A DNA stretch of 64,000 nucleotides from Paraspadella gotoi (Eukaryota > Chaetognatha): contig CM119265.1 in assembly GCA_051294375.1 (NCBI GenBank), forward strand, positions 19,519,642 through 19,583,641, read 5' to 3'. Both the position numbers and the translations under genes were made by a program. This document shows positions 11,454 to 22,218 of the stretch, one piece after another (the stretch's first letter is position 1; each line of letters starts with the position of its first letter). Below the pieces are notes generated by a model. It was given only the letters and a program-made list of their open reading frames with translations, was not told the DNA's origin and ran no database searches.

Positions 11454-13941
11454 GAGAGAGAGAGAGAGAGAGAGGAGGTCATATACTCAGCTCTCCCCGG
11501 ACGCAGCCATCCACCGGCAGCAGCCTGGCGCGCGGCTTCCGACCGACTCCTTCTCTTCCGGGATCTTCCGCTCGGATCGGGGAGATTTTCTTCTCTCTCG
11601 ATGGTGAGTCGGGCTTCTTCCGGTCCGATGTCCGAGCGGATATGGGCCGGAATTCTCTCTCTCTCTATCGCTCTTTCTCTTGCTTCTCTCTCTATCCTTG
11701 CTTTCTTGCTCTCTATTTCTCTTTTTTTTTTTTTTTTAAATTTTTATTTTTCCCGAAGGCCAGTTTTTAGTTGAGACAATATTTTTGGCGTCCATAGATA
11801 GACCTCATTATTCCCTAAAAACGATTTTACAATAATAGTTAGTTTTTGTAAAAATTAAATCTCTCTATTTTTACTATAAGAAACGAGACATTTTACGTAA
11901 AAGTTTATTCTCGATGCAGTAATTTTGTTATTTGTAATTTAGATTAATTTTTTCATCCCAAACATGTTGCTAAAGTATTTCAACAAAAGTAAATTTTTTA
12001 AGGCAAAAAAATAAAATAGAAGGTTCTGACTTCTTGTAGAGTACAAAAATTGGATCTAAATTAATTATTTCCATCTTTCTTTCTTTCTTTCTTTCCTTCT
12101 TTTTTCTCTTTCTTTCTCCGAATATCTTTCTTTCTTTCATTAATTCTTGCTTAATTTTCAAAGATCCAGATCCGCGCGAACCCATGATCGATCCGCTCGG
12201 AGGCAAGAGAGAGCAGAATCGGCGGTGACAGCGTAAGAGAGAAAAGAGTAAAGTTAGCCGCTGCGGCTCAGACCGGATCGACTTTGCAGTCGCGCGGATC
12301 CGGAGATTAAGGAGAAGGAAGAGAAAGAGGAGGAAGATGAGCCGAGCCGAAGTAGAGTCGAAAGGCAGGGAGCAGCCGCCGGCCGCCGCGCGGCTGCTTC
12401 CCGGACCTGCTGCTGATACGAGGCTTCTGAGTATAGCCCCATTGAGAGAGAGAGAGAGAGAGCAAGAGAGAGAGAGAGAGAGAGAGAGAAGTAGAGAGAG
12501 AGAGTCACCGAGAAAAACAGCTAAGGAGAAATGTGATAGAGAGAGCGAGTGAGACAGTGAGAAATAGAAGGAGAGTCGGTGACTGCGTGACGAGGCGCAT
12601 AAAAAAATCTTCCCCTTGAGTCGCGGTGATAATAATTCTGCCGCGAGATGGAAATATGGAAATGGCGGGGGGAAGTGGAAGGTGGCGGGTTTGGGGGGAA
12701 ATTGTTTGATGGTGGAGAGTACATGTATTTGTAGGAGGTGGTGTCTGGAGAATAGAATAGTTGCCGAGTGCAAAATACAGGAGGACAGAAGTCCAGGGAA
12801 AGTACGAGTTTTATGTGACGCAAGGGCGTTTGTGAAGAAAAAATTCTATACTGTGAACGACGGGGCTTGTTGTTGTTGTTGTTTTTTGAAGAGCAGAAAC
12901 GATTCTTGGGGGGGGGGAGATGTTTAGAAATATAAAGGGGGTGAGCGAAAGAGGAGTGGGGAATGTAGGTAGAGTGAGGGAAGCCCCTCTTACACTTTCG
13001 CGCTTTCGAGAGTCTAAATTTAGACTTTGCGGAAAATGATGAAAAGGATCGTAAATAAGAGATTTGCATCCGAAGCGTCGTTCGTCCCTCGACGTCGTCG
13101 TCGTCGTCGTTTGTCGTCAAAAAGCGAGGAAACAGAAGACGATGAGACGAAATCAGGGACGATTGTCGTCAGATTCTCGTACGACGATCGACGACAGTCC
13201 TCACTCCTCAGTCACGTGTTTCTTTATTTCGATCATTTTCTCGTATATCAATCGCAGGTGAAACGATGACCGGCGTCAGTCTCTCCAATTTATAAATCGC
13301 AGTCAACTTCGTCAGTCAGTCTCGTTCGACGTTCGCTGTAAGTGTCTCGTCTTTACGGTTAAATCGGTTATTTAAAAAAAATAGATTGATTGAATATATA
13401 TGAATAATCGATTGAGACTTTTTGACACCTCAACCAATAATGAGTAGATAATATCTCTATCACATAGATTGCATCACATTCGTGCATTCCTCTTTCTCCC
13501 AGACACCACCTCGATCCTTGTCCCCCTCTTGTCCCAAACGTCAACAGTCACAACTCCTCCCCCCCCTCGCCCCCCCCAAGAAAAACTAAGCCCATCACCT
13601 CTCGACAGGTGATTCGCATTCCGTCTCTTTCCGTCCCGAGGAAATTCTCCTGGGAGGGATAATGGCATCCGTCGATGCCGTAAGAAGGGGGAATGTTTTC
13701 GTGGGGATCTTCGAAAAATTGTAAAGCCGACCCGGGAAGCCGTTCCTCCCTCACCCTCCGAAAAAGTTATAGGGTATCAAGGATACGATTTTAAAAGAGT
13801 CTTTGAATGACACTAACGTCGTAAATAGTGTGTGACGTTGTAAATATTTTCAAACGAGCGGAATTTTTTGTTCTACGTTTCTCGATATAATCTCTAGATT
13901 TTGGATACAATTTAGGTCGTGAAGCTGTTGAAACCCGTGAA

Positions 13942-14023
13942 GGTAGCGTGGCCGAGCGGTCTAAGGCGCTGGTTTAAGGCACCAGTCTCCTCGGAGGCGT
14001 GGGTTCGAATCCCACCGCTGCCA
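13942..14023 (+). tRNA. tRNA-Leu (anticodon AAG)
   Basis: An 82-base cloverleaf. The acceptor stem GGTAGCG pairs with CGCTGCC, with one G-U pair, followed by discriminator A. The A box TGGCCGAGCGG and B box GGTTCGAATCC are both canonical. The anticodon arm CTGGT-TTAAGGC-ACCAG places AAG at positions 34-36, and the long variable arm (TCTCCTCGGAGGC) is typical of leucine tRNAs. There is no intron and no encoded CCA. A short T run follows within about 30 bases and would serve RNA polymerase III termination. All stems pair, so it is probably functional. Confidence 0.95.
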
Positions 14024-14141
14024 ATTACCTCTCTTTAGGGTGTTTTTATTTTTATGCAATCTGTCATAAGATTTTCTAATGCCTTAATTTTTGTTGTTGT
14101 TATTTTGTTTTGTTTTGTTTCGACACAAAGATTCTCAAATA

Positions 14142-14226
14142 AGTGAGCGTGGCCGAGCGCCGAGTCACTTGATGAAACAAGCCTCTTGACTCTTGAAAGC
14201 CGTGGGTTTAAAACGACCGCCTGTCA
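14142..14226 (+). pseudogene. Decayed tRNA-Leu copy
   Basis: It starts 119 bases after the intact tRNA-Leu. It shares the 14-base core AGCGTGGCCGAGCG with it and has a matching CGTGGGTTTAAAACGACCGC T-arm region. The A box is intact, but the B box has changed from GGTTCGAATCC to GGTTTAAAACG. The anticodon arm no longer pairs and the acceptor stem is lost. It is most simply a local duplicate of the neighbouring tRNA that has decayed. A tRNA-derived SINE head is a less likely alternative. Confidence 0.6.
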
Positions 14227-14265
14227 AAGGTTCTATTATTTCTATTTATTTCTATTTATTTGTAT

Positions 14266-14266
14266 C

Positions 14267-14362
<96 letters not shown>
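14266..14362. repeat. (TTA)n microsatellite
   Basis: About 32 uninterrupted TTA/ATT units directly after the decayed tRNA copy. Confidence 0.97.
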
Positions 14363-14593
14363 CAATTAATATTATCTATTATTGTATGTATTTCGGACAA
14401 CGGTGACTGCCACCCAAGCGTATTTGGGGACGACCCTAATAAACAAACGAACCAGTAAAGGAAAAAACCTCTACAGTCCCGCGGCTTTTTTTTTTTCCCC
14501 TTTTCGGGGAAAATATAAAATCCGAGTCTCTCTGTCTCTTTTCTTTTCTCCGCATAATAAATCTCCGAGGACAAAGCCATGTTGTTTCGAGTC

Positions 14594-14650
14594 CATGAAC
14601 GTCATGAATCGAACCCATGAACGTCATGAATCGAACGCATGAATGTCAAG
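14594..14650. repeat. 22-bp tandem repeat, 2.6 copies
   Basis: Two full copies of a 22-base unit beginning CATGAACGTCATGAATCG and a partial third (14,638-14,650). Confidence 0.85.
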
Positions 14651-14772
14651 ATACTCGGGGGAGAAAAACCGAAGACGAGGACCAACGACGTCGACGTCGA
14701 CGATACTGGCCGACAGGGGGAGACCCGACCGCCAAAACCGGCGGTCACGCTTTGACCGCTTCTCCGCGACAA

Positions 14773-14782
14773 NNNNNNNNNN
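14773..14782. other. Assembly gap, 10 N
   Basis: Ten-base placeholder gap in gene-free sequence. Confidence 0.99.
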
Positions 14783-15321
14783 GAAGAATCCTTTTTGGGG
14801 GGGAGGGAGAGAGGAGCGAAGGCGTTTGACATGTTTTTCGGGGAATATAAACCGGTCGAATTGAATCGGAGGAAAAGGAAAGAGACTAGCTCGAGTGGAG
14901 GAAAGGAAACGGTCGAGCCAAAATAGGGAGAATCGGTGACGCTTACGTTGTCGTCGACTCACGTAAATCATTATCGACTACCATTTGTTTAATTTAACTC
15001 ATAATCTGCTTTTTTTAATTTATAATTTTAAGGATTACCGTTAAAAAAAATGCTTATATAAAGCTTCGTTTGATTACTTGTCTCTCGCATTGGCACTTGC
15101 CTTTTAGCTTTCTTCCTTTCTTCAAAGCTTTCCCATTCGTATCTTTCCCGGTTGTTGCCTTTTCCCGGTTTTTTTTTTGTTTTCGTCGGTTTTTCCCTCC
15201 GATTTTTCGCTCTTTGTTTCCGTATCTGGTTCCGATGATTTATTCATGGCGGTTGGAATGGATCGCCTCCTCCGACTAGGCCCTTTGACGCCCTCCATCT
15301 TCCAAGGCGGAATTCCACTCT

Positions 15322-15325
15322 CTTT

Positions 15326-15405
<80 letters not shown>

Positions 15406-15408
15406 TTT
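15322..15408. repeat. (TTTC)n microsatellite
   Basis: About 20 TTTC units. A compound (TTCC)n-(TTTC)n array of the same family lies at 15,697-15,790. Confidence 0.95.
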
Positions 15409-15727
15409 TCTTTTTTCTGTCTCTCTCTTTATTCCTTTCTCTTTTATTCCTTCTCCATATTTTACTCTTTTTCTTTCCCTTTCACTTTTTTTTTCTCTTT
15501 CATTCGTTTATCTCTCTTTTTTTGCGGCATAATTTATTATTTCATTATTTCCCTCGAAACAAATGCCTCTTGTCTTTTAGCCGGATTTTCCCATAAGTTT
15601 TATTTTGGAACCTTTCAAATCCTTTTCTTTTTCTTTCCTTCTTTTATCTCTTTTGTTATATAGATTTCTTTCTGCTTCCCTTTTCTTTTCTTTTCCTTCC
15701 TTCCTTCCTTCCTTCCTTCCTTCCTTC

Positions 15728-15786
<59 letters not shown>

Positions 15787-16066
15787 TCCTTCTTTCTTCT
15801 CAATTGACTTTAATACTTTATGCAGAACTCCTTCCTCTCTCTCACTTGTGAATTTTTTAACCAGATAAGGATAACTCCAATGCAGTAGTCCGTAAGAACC
15901 GTCTCCATACAGCCTTTTATATTGGTTGTACAAATTTATATAAAAAGCGATGTCACATTTATGTATTTTTGGTAAAACTCTCACGATTCGTTTCGTGTTA
16001 AACTTTGCCAAAAAATATATTTACGTTCGAAACAAAAATTACAAAAAGTAAGCGAAGCTACATATA

Positions 16067-16111
16067 TCGTCGTCGTCGTCGTCCTCGTCGTCGTCGTCGT
16101 CGTCGTCGTCG
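16067..16111. repeat. (TCG)n microsatellite
   Basis: TCG triplets with one CTCG interruption. Confidence 0.9.
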
Positions 16112-17689
16112 TGAATCGCCAAACGTCAAAGCCGAATCGCTTCTGCAACGTCCCTTTACGGGAGAACTTCCTAATAAATCTCGGAAAAAAAAAAGACGTC
16201 TCGCCTCCCGCCTCCACCCTCTTTGGCTCAATCCCTCTCGCTCTCGCTCTCGCCTCAAACCTCACTCCTCCCTCTCTCATCTTTCCCTCTCGCTCTCCCT
16301 CTGGCCTTCATCCGCCCTCTCTCATTTCTCCACCCCTCGTTCCAACCTTCTGACTCTAAACACCATCAACGAAACGAACTCACTCCTATTTTCTAGATTA
16401 ATCGATATTATCAAAATTATCACAATTTGCTCGTCCCTTTCACTCCCCAACATATTGTATACCATTCTTTAGTCCCGCGCCTCCAAAAAGGACTCTTCCT
16501 TCATAAAAAAAAAGTTCGTAATATTATTTTTTTCCTGAGCGATTGCTCCTTTGTTCGAGGGGGGCGTGTCTCGGCGTCTCGCGTCTCTGTGATTGACGAC
16601 CGAAGATCTTTTTAGTTACGAGTTTTGGTTTCCGCCCATAACTCGTGCCGAGGCGAATCTCGAACGGGGAGCGTGAATTGTGACCGGGCCTCCCTCCGCC
16701 CCCCCGGCCCCTCCCCAATTCACCATCCCCGCTGTAAAACGAAGAACGATGAGCGTACAAAAATAGATAACCAACTTTTAATGCTTTCAGGTCAAAATTT
16801 AAGCTTAAATCGTTATGTACATATATTTTAAAATAAATCTGTCGATATGTTGGATATTTTTACGGACAAAAAGAACGAACTTAGATTTTTAAAAATTTCT
16901 GAGAAAATAACAGAAAATGTTTCCATGCAAACATCAAAATATAAAATCTTTTTTCCCCCTGAATTTCGTCCTCACTTTTTAAAACTTTCTTCAAACGCCC
17001 TTCCTTTGTTTTGTTTTGAATTCCTCTTTTCTTCTAAGATTCACACCTTTCACTCTCGGTTCACCGATTTTCCTTTCGGTTCACTCCTCCGGCTTCTTTC
17101 GGGTCTTCGTCCTTTTCCTCACCACATTCTTTTTATTTTTCTCACCCTTCTCCTCCTCTTCCTCCTCCTCCTCCTCCTCATCCTCCTGAGTTTAATCTTC
17201 GTTCATCTCAAAGAAATTTTAACGAATTTTAAAACAATTTTTAATTCTTTTTAATTCTTAGTTGATTTGGCCGAGGGAGCGGGACCAAAGTTGCGCGAAC
17301 CAGGGTAAGGAAAGCCAAGTTTCGGCGCTGCCTCGGCGGGAAGCGATAATGGATCTCGGTCGAAGTCGGGTGGGAAAAAACGGAATTTATAGTTCCGACG
17401 ACTCGTGAGCGGAAACGACGGAATTCCGGAGCTAAATACCCGGTTTTCTACTCACCTTTGCCACGCCCCTTTCCGCCCTTACCCTTACATCACCCAGTTC
17501 GGATCCGGGGAGAAGGGTGAGGGTCACTCGGGTCGTCGATGGCGCGAAATTCGACGCCGGCGTCACCCGAGCGTTTCCCGCGAACCCGCGAATCGAGGCG
17601 AAATCGTGGGGCGTGGCGCAAGGCGGCGCACGCTGGTCCACGTTAAATTCACACGCGGAGGTCGGACCGCTCGCACATGCTAAGTTTGT

Positions 17690-17870
17690 TTTATTTATTT
17701 ATTTATTAATTTATTTATTTTTTTTTATTTTTTATTTTTTTTTTATTTTTTATTTTTTATTTTTTTTTAAATTTTTTTTTATTTTTATTATTTATTTTTA
17801 TTTTTTGTTTATTTATTTATTTATTTATTTATTTATTATTTATTTATTTTTTAATTTATTTATTTTTTAA
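17690..17870. repeat. (TTTA)n-rich low-complexity tract
   Basis: About 180 bases of TTTA and poly-T with almost no C or G. Confidence 0.95.
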
Positions 17871-17992
17871 TAATTCATTCGTTCAGATATTTTTCTCCTT
17901 GCCAGTTTGCTAATCACAACTGAGTCATCTTACCCAGCTTTAGTAACTACAGTAACTGCTTAATAGTTAATTACCAAAAAAAAGGTAAAAAA

Positions 17993-18034
<42 letters not shown>

Positions 18035-19163
18035 GAGAAGGGCCGGGATGAAGAAAGTTTGAGAACGAGAAAGAGAGAGACGTGGCGGTAGCGCCAACCG
18101 GAAGTGGTCCCCAGAGGCGTCAACGCCGAGGTCGAACTACCTTTGCATACGTGATAGCTTGTTTAGGCCGAGACGGACATAACCTTCAAGCAAGAAACCG
18201 ATAAATCTTTTTTTTTTCTTTTTATATTCATTTTCCTCCCATTTTTTTTTCTTTCCTCCGTTTTCTCCGCGTTTTAAGTTTCGCCACTCGCGTCCTCCAT
18301 CTTCTCCACCGTCGCCAACAAATCCTTCCTTTTCTCTCCGTTCCTCCCTTTTCTTTTCTTTCTTTCACGCCGCGTCCGCCATTTTGGTTTCGGCCGATCG
18401 AAAAAATTTTCAAAAAAAAAAAAAAAAAAAAGGAAAAAAAAAAAGGCTGAAATTTACGAGTTTGTACGAGAAGAGAATGGGAAAGGATTTGAAGGAACGA
18501 GGGAGGACAAAATGGGAAGGGGAGAAATATTGGTGAGAGGATGGGTTAGAGGACGTGTGGGGGTTGGGGTTGGGTTGGGGTTGGGGTGGGGGGGAATGGG
18601 AAGGATCATGGGGAGATGAAAAAGCGGACCCGTCGGTGAAGGGGGAAAAGGGATGTGGTAAGGAAAAGAGGGCAAGCGGGGAAAGTATACGGTCCGAATG
18701 AGAATTAGGGGAAAATAGTACAAAGGCCTAATTAAGATAAACTTTAAAAAATGTTCGAAATAAATAACCAATTAGTTTTTCAATAATTTTAATACTTGTC
18801 TACATCATCATAGAAAACAATCTCATTAGTTATAACAGTTATTATTTAGGCAAAATAAGAAAAAAATATGTTTTTTTTTTAGTGAATAAGTGTTGCTTTA
18901 TTTGTCATTTTTTTTTCGATTTGGGCAAATTCTAAATTTATTTTCTACACGTTTCGTGACGAGGGAAGGTAGACCGTAGAGTTCAGACGAGCCGGAGCCT
19001 CAATAAAATATTTGAGAAAAATGTATGGAGCATAAAAAAGCGACATTAACGAGAATCAAATTGATTTGATTTGAGCTTCTGGGCTTGAGGGCCGACGGGG
19101 GCCGCCTACGACTGACCCCGACCTCTCTGGGCCAAACGAGTTCATTCTGGACTCCCTGGTTCG

Positions 19164-19180
19164 GAGAGGGAGAGAGAGAA

Positions 19181-19268
<88 letters not shown>
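19164..19268. repeat. (GA)n microsatellite
   Basis: About 100 bases of GA with two AA interruptions. The inverted arm has a shorter, much more interrupted CT tract at 30,553-30,655. Confidence 0.95.
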
Positions 19269-19269
<1 letters not shown>

Positions 19270-19674
19270 AAATATAAAGTGACATAAAAATGCTAAGAAG
19301 GGGAGAGAGGCGAAAAGAAAAATAAATTTGACTTCCAGTCGGTACAGAGTATTGCTGCTTCGCTTCTCTTTATTTTGTCTCGAGACAATATAACCAGACA
19401 GTTATGTGATAATCCTGAAACAAGAACGGTAATTCCAATGTGTTGCGCCGCAGTGTATTTTCCTTTCATCACATATTACATGACATGATATGACATGACT
19501 AACAAACTTTCTTTGCCATTATATTTATGACCTGCACTGCATCAAAATTCTGTCTTTTATTCCTTATAGTTTTAGGAATTCCTTTAGCCGGCGCTAGCAG
19601 TCCCTTAGATTTTTTTTTCTGTCTTAACAAATGAGTAATCAACTATATGCATTTTTAAATACAAATTAACTTAA

Positions 19675-19760
19675 GTGGGACCGACCGACCGACCGACCAA
19701 AAAGTGACTTATAGAGTTGCTCCGCGAGTACTCGCGGCGCAACTAAAAACAAACTCGATT
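19675..19760. repeat. Dispersed element with a 28-bp hairpin core
   Basis: A GACC tandem run, then a near-perfect palindrome at 19,716-19,743 with the exact 16-base palindrome CCGCGAGTACTCGCGG at 19,722-19,737, then GGCGCAACTAAAAAC. A diverged relative with the same order (GACC run, palindromic core, CCGCAACTAAAAA) is at 61,735-61,805. A damaged inverted copy is at about 30,065-30,150. It may be a small non-autonomous element. Confidence 0.5.
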
Positions 19761-20239
19761 TAAACATATGAAAAACAAGGTGAACATTCTTACTTAGCTC
19801 ATGTGTTAAAATTTGTTCAAACTTTCGATTATTAGTTCTTCTTTCTTTTTCTGAAAACTACCTAAAATCATAAATCGTTGACGGATTTTTAAACTGTTTG
19901 TTGAACTTTTGCCCCGTGATCGTCTTAGCTTCTTTTCGTTATATCTAGGTCAAAGAAAAAGAGACGAAACGTCGTCTTTCAATTTTCGTCACAGGAAATC
20001 GTGAATTTTTCTATCTCAATTTTGAATAGTGAATTGACTTCTTTTCATTTACGATTTAATCGATAATTGTCGATGAAATTCACGGAATTTCAAAGTCAAA
20101 ACTCGATCGTTTTAAACGGTTAAACTGGTTTTAATAAACCGGTTAATCTCAAACTAATCTCCTCTCTCAGACTCTCCTTACTCTTTTTTAAATTCGGACC
20201 ACGCCTCCAGAACCAACTCTTCCCTCAAGCGCCAACGCC

Positions 20240-20510
20240 ATGTCCGCCATCTTCCAACGAATGCTCGATCTGGGCAAAACCGAAGACGAAGTCCACACTC
20301 TCTACAAAAGTTGGGCGACGCATTACGACGAAGACGTCAACGGCGTCGGGTACTTGGCGCCGACGCACGCCGCGCGGGTCGTCATGGAGACGGTCAAACC
20401 AGAAGCCGGGGAGAGGATTGTCGATTTCGCCGCGGGTATTTGATTTGTTAATTTATTTGCTCGTCTTTCTTTTATTTTTAATTAATTAATTAATTAATTA
20501 ATTAATTAAT

Positions 20511-20597
<87 letters not shown>

Positions 20598-20599
20598 TT

Positions 20600-20666
<67 letters not shown>

Positions 20667-21650
20667 CGTTTATTTTTAAACATGCTTTTCCTTTTCCTCT
20701 CTATTCTTTTCATCGTCTTCTTCTCCCCTTCCCACTTCTTCCCAACTCTGCCCTTCATTCACCGACCCGTCTTCAGGAACAGGATGCGTGGGTCAATGCC
20801 TGCGCGCCGCCGGCCTCGACGCCCTCATCACAGTCGACGCCGTCGACGCGTCTCCGGAAATGATGAGCGTCGCGCGGGAGAAGAAAGTTTACGACAACTT
20901 CTTCCTCGGGTTCATCGGAGGCGGGGCGGAGTTGCCGTTCGAGAAGGTGTTGGGGTTTAAAACTTTATTAATTAACATTAACTTTGATACTGTGGCGGTA
21001 TATTCACACCGCCTCACATCCTCCGTCGTTCAGCCAAATCCATTGGCTCAGAGGGGGACCACACCGTCCCCGGCGTAGTGCTCCATCCACAGTCCTGACG
21101 ACTTCCCTCTGCGTTGGCAAAGCGAGACCGTCCTTGGGTAACCGCGCCAGTGACAGGAGGCGTCGGAAGCCCCCAAAGCCAACAGTGATATGCCCCTTCC
21201 CAATGGGCATCACAGGCAACCCGGCTGTAGCCATAATACTTTGATTCTTTTTTTTTCCAGGAGTCCTACGACGTTGCAACCATGGTCGGCGGTTTCGCCG
21301 ATGGACACATTCACATCGATGGTTGGGACTTCATTCTTGACGCCGTCAAACCGGGAGGGCATGTCGTCTGTTCCATCACCAAGAAGTCAGCTTTTTATCT
21401 TTTTCACTCATTTCTATTTTCTTCCTTTTAAAATAATTTCTTCGAGAAATCTCCAAGTTTGTGTAAATTTCCGACCAATGTTGATCTGTTAAGGTGGGTG
21501 GACGCGATTCCAGAATACTCGAATATGGAGGAATACGTTGTGGAGATGTGCGATCGAAAAGGGGCGGAAATTAAGGAGCGTCGAGTTTTTGAAAAATCTT
21601 ATTCGGATTATGGGCTCATTGTTTGGGTCTTGCAAAAAAAATCGAGATGA
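20240..21650 (+). CDS. Class I SAM-dependent methyltransferase, METTL27-like
   Basis: Four exons join without any frame break into 215 residues: 20,240-20,435, 20,777-20,946, 21,261-21,385 and 21,494-21,650. All introns are GT-AG. The start sits in a good context (CGCCATGT). The N-terminus reads LGKTEDEVHTLYKSWATHYD, the signature of the METTL27/WBSCR27 family. The SAM-binding glycine motif DFAAGTGCVG spans the exon 1/2 junction. An acidic turn follows (VDAVDASPEMM), and LDAVKPGGHVVC gives the post-motif strand of the Rossmann fold. The C-terminus ends YSDYGLIVWVLQKKSR. Length fits the family (human METTL27 is about 245 residues). The substrate is unknown even for the family. The protein is probably cytosolic, with no signal or membrane segment. 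It is convergent with the LamN/LE gene, with stop codons 569 bases apart. A damaged inverted copy lies at 28,071-29,543. Confidence 0.9.
20478..20666. repeat. (TTAA)n-(TTTA)n-(TTTC)n compound microsatellite
   Basis: Three successive tetranucleotide arrays inside intron 1 of the METTL27-like gene. The inverted arm carries a rearranged version at about 29,080-29,285. Confidence 0.95.
20990..21238. repeat. GC-rich insert in intron 2 of the METTL27-like gene
   Basis: About 240 bases, much richer in GC than the surrounding intron and with sharp edges. It is open on the minus strand for some 75 codons (for example GLPVMPIGKGHITVGFGGF). The body has no homology I recognise. Composition and position suggest an inserted repeat, possibly a SINE or a retroelement fragment. 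The inverted copy is at about 28,497-28,748. Confidence 0.4.
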
Positions 21651-21688
21651 TGTATTTATTACAATGTAACTAAATATAGAATTTGATG

Positions 21689-21694
21689 AATAAA
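21689..21694 (+). terminator. Polyadenylation signal AATAAA of the METTL27-like gene
   Basis: Canonical hexamer 39 bases after the TGA stop. A GT-rich stretch follows within 20 bases. Confidence 0.7.
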
Positions 21695-22218
21695 ATAGTG
21701 TAGAGTTGATATACTACAGGGGAAAAATTAATCTCCTTTTTGACACTTTTTAAGTCTATTTCGATTGTTAATTTTATTTTAAAAAAGCATTTTTTAAATA
21801 TTTTTAGTATGAGGCTAACTGTTTGCTTATAAAACTTCTAAATAAGCCAGTTGTCCATAGTTAGCTCCATGGAATTTCAAAATCTTGCCAAAGATTAAAT
21901 CATATATTTGACCAGAATACAAATTTATGCAATAACTCAGTTGGTAATAAGTTCACAAAGATAATATAAAAACAAGTTAAACACCGGAAGGCAGGAGCAA
22001 CTATGTTCCAGATTTAGCGAGAATATAATGAGCGGTCAACCAGAAGTAGAGATCTGCCAAGACTTAAACTAATAAAAAAAATTATGATCTGGGTCAGTGT
22101 AACAAGTAAGAATTTTTCGACATAAAAATGAAGAAGATTACAGTTTTAAAAAAATACAACGGCCTTGACATGGCATTTTTTTTCTCTTTTCAATAACATT
22201 AATTATTTTCCCATCTCT

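Larger units (their letters stand above)
14783..18544. other. Gene-poor interval
   Basis: No gene supported. It contains TTTC, TTCC, TCG and TTTA microsatellites. A GC-rich block at 17,270-17,690 has open frames on both strands and a possible minus-strand donor (complement of CTCACCTTTGCC near 17,452), but no domain I recognise. Confidence 0.55.

Noticed and set aside
11601-11608. ATG directly followed by GTGAGT, as if a coding first exon were a single codon
   Set aside because: Such exons exist, but no downstream acceptor and frame could be matched, so it is probably chance.
18555-18595. GGGGTT-rich stretch that resembles a ciliate-type telomere repeat
   Set aside because: Irregular, short, interstitial and in a metazoan-type context. 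The matching CCCCAA stretch at 31,220-31,266 is only its palindrome mirror.
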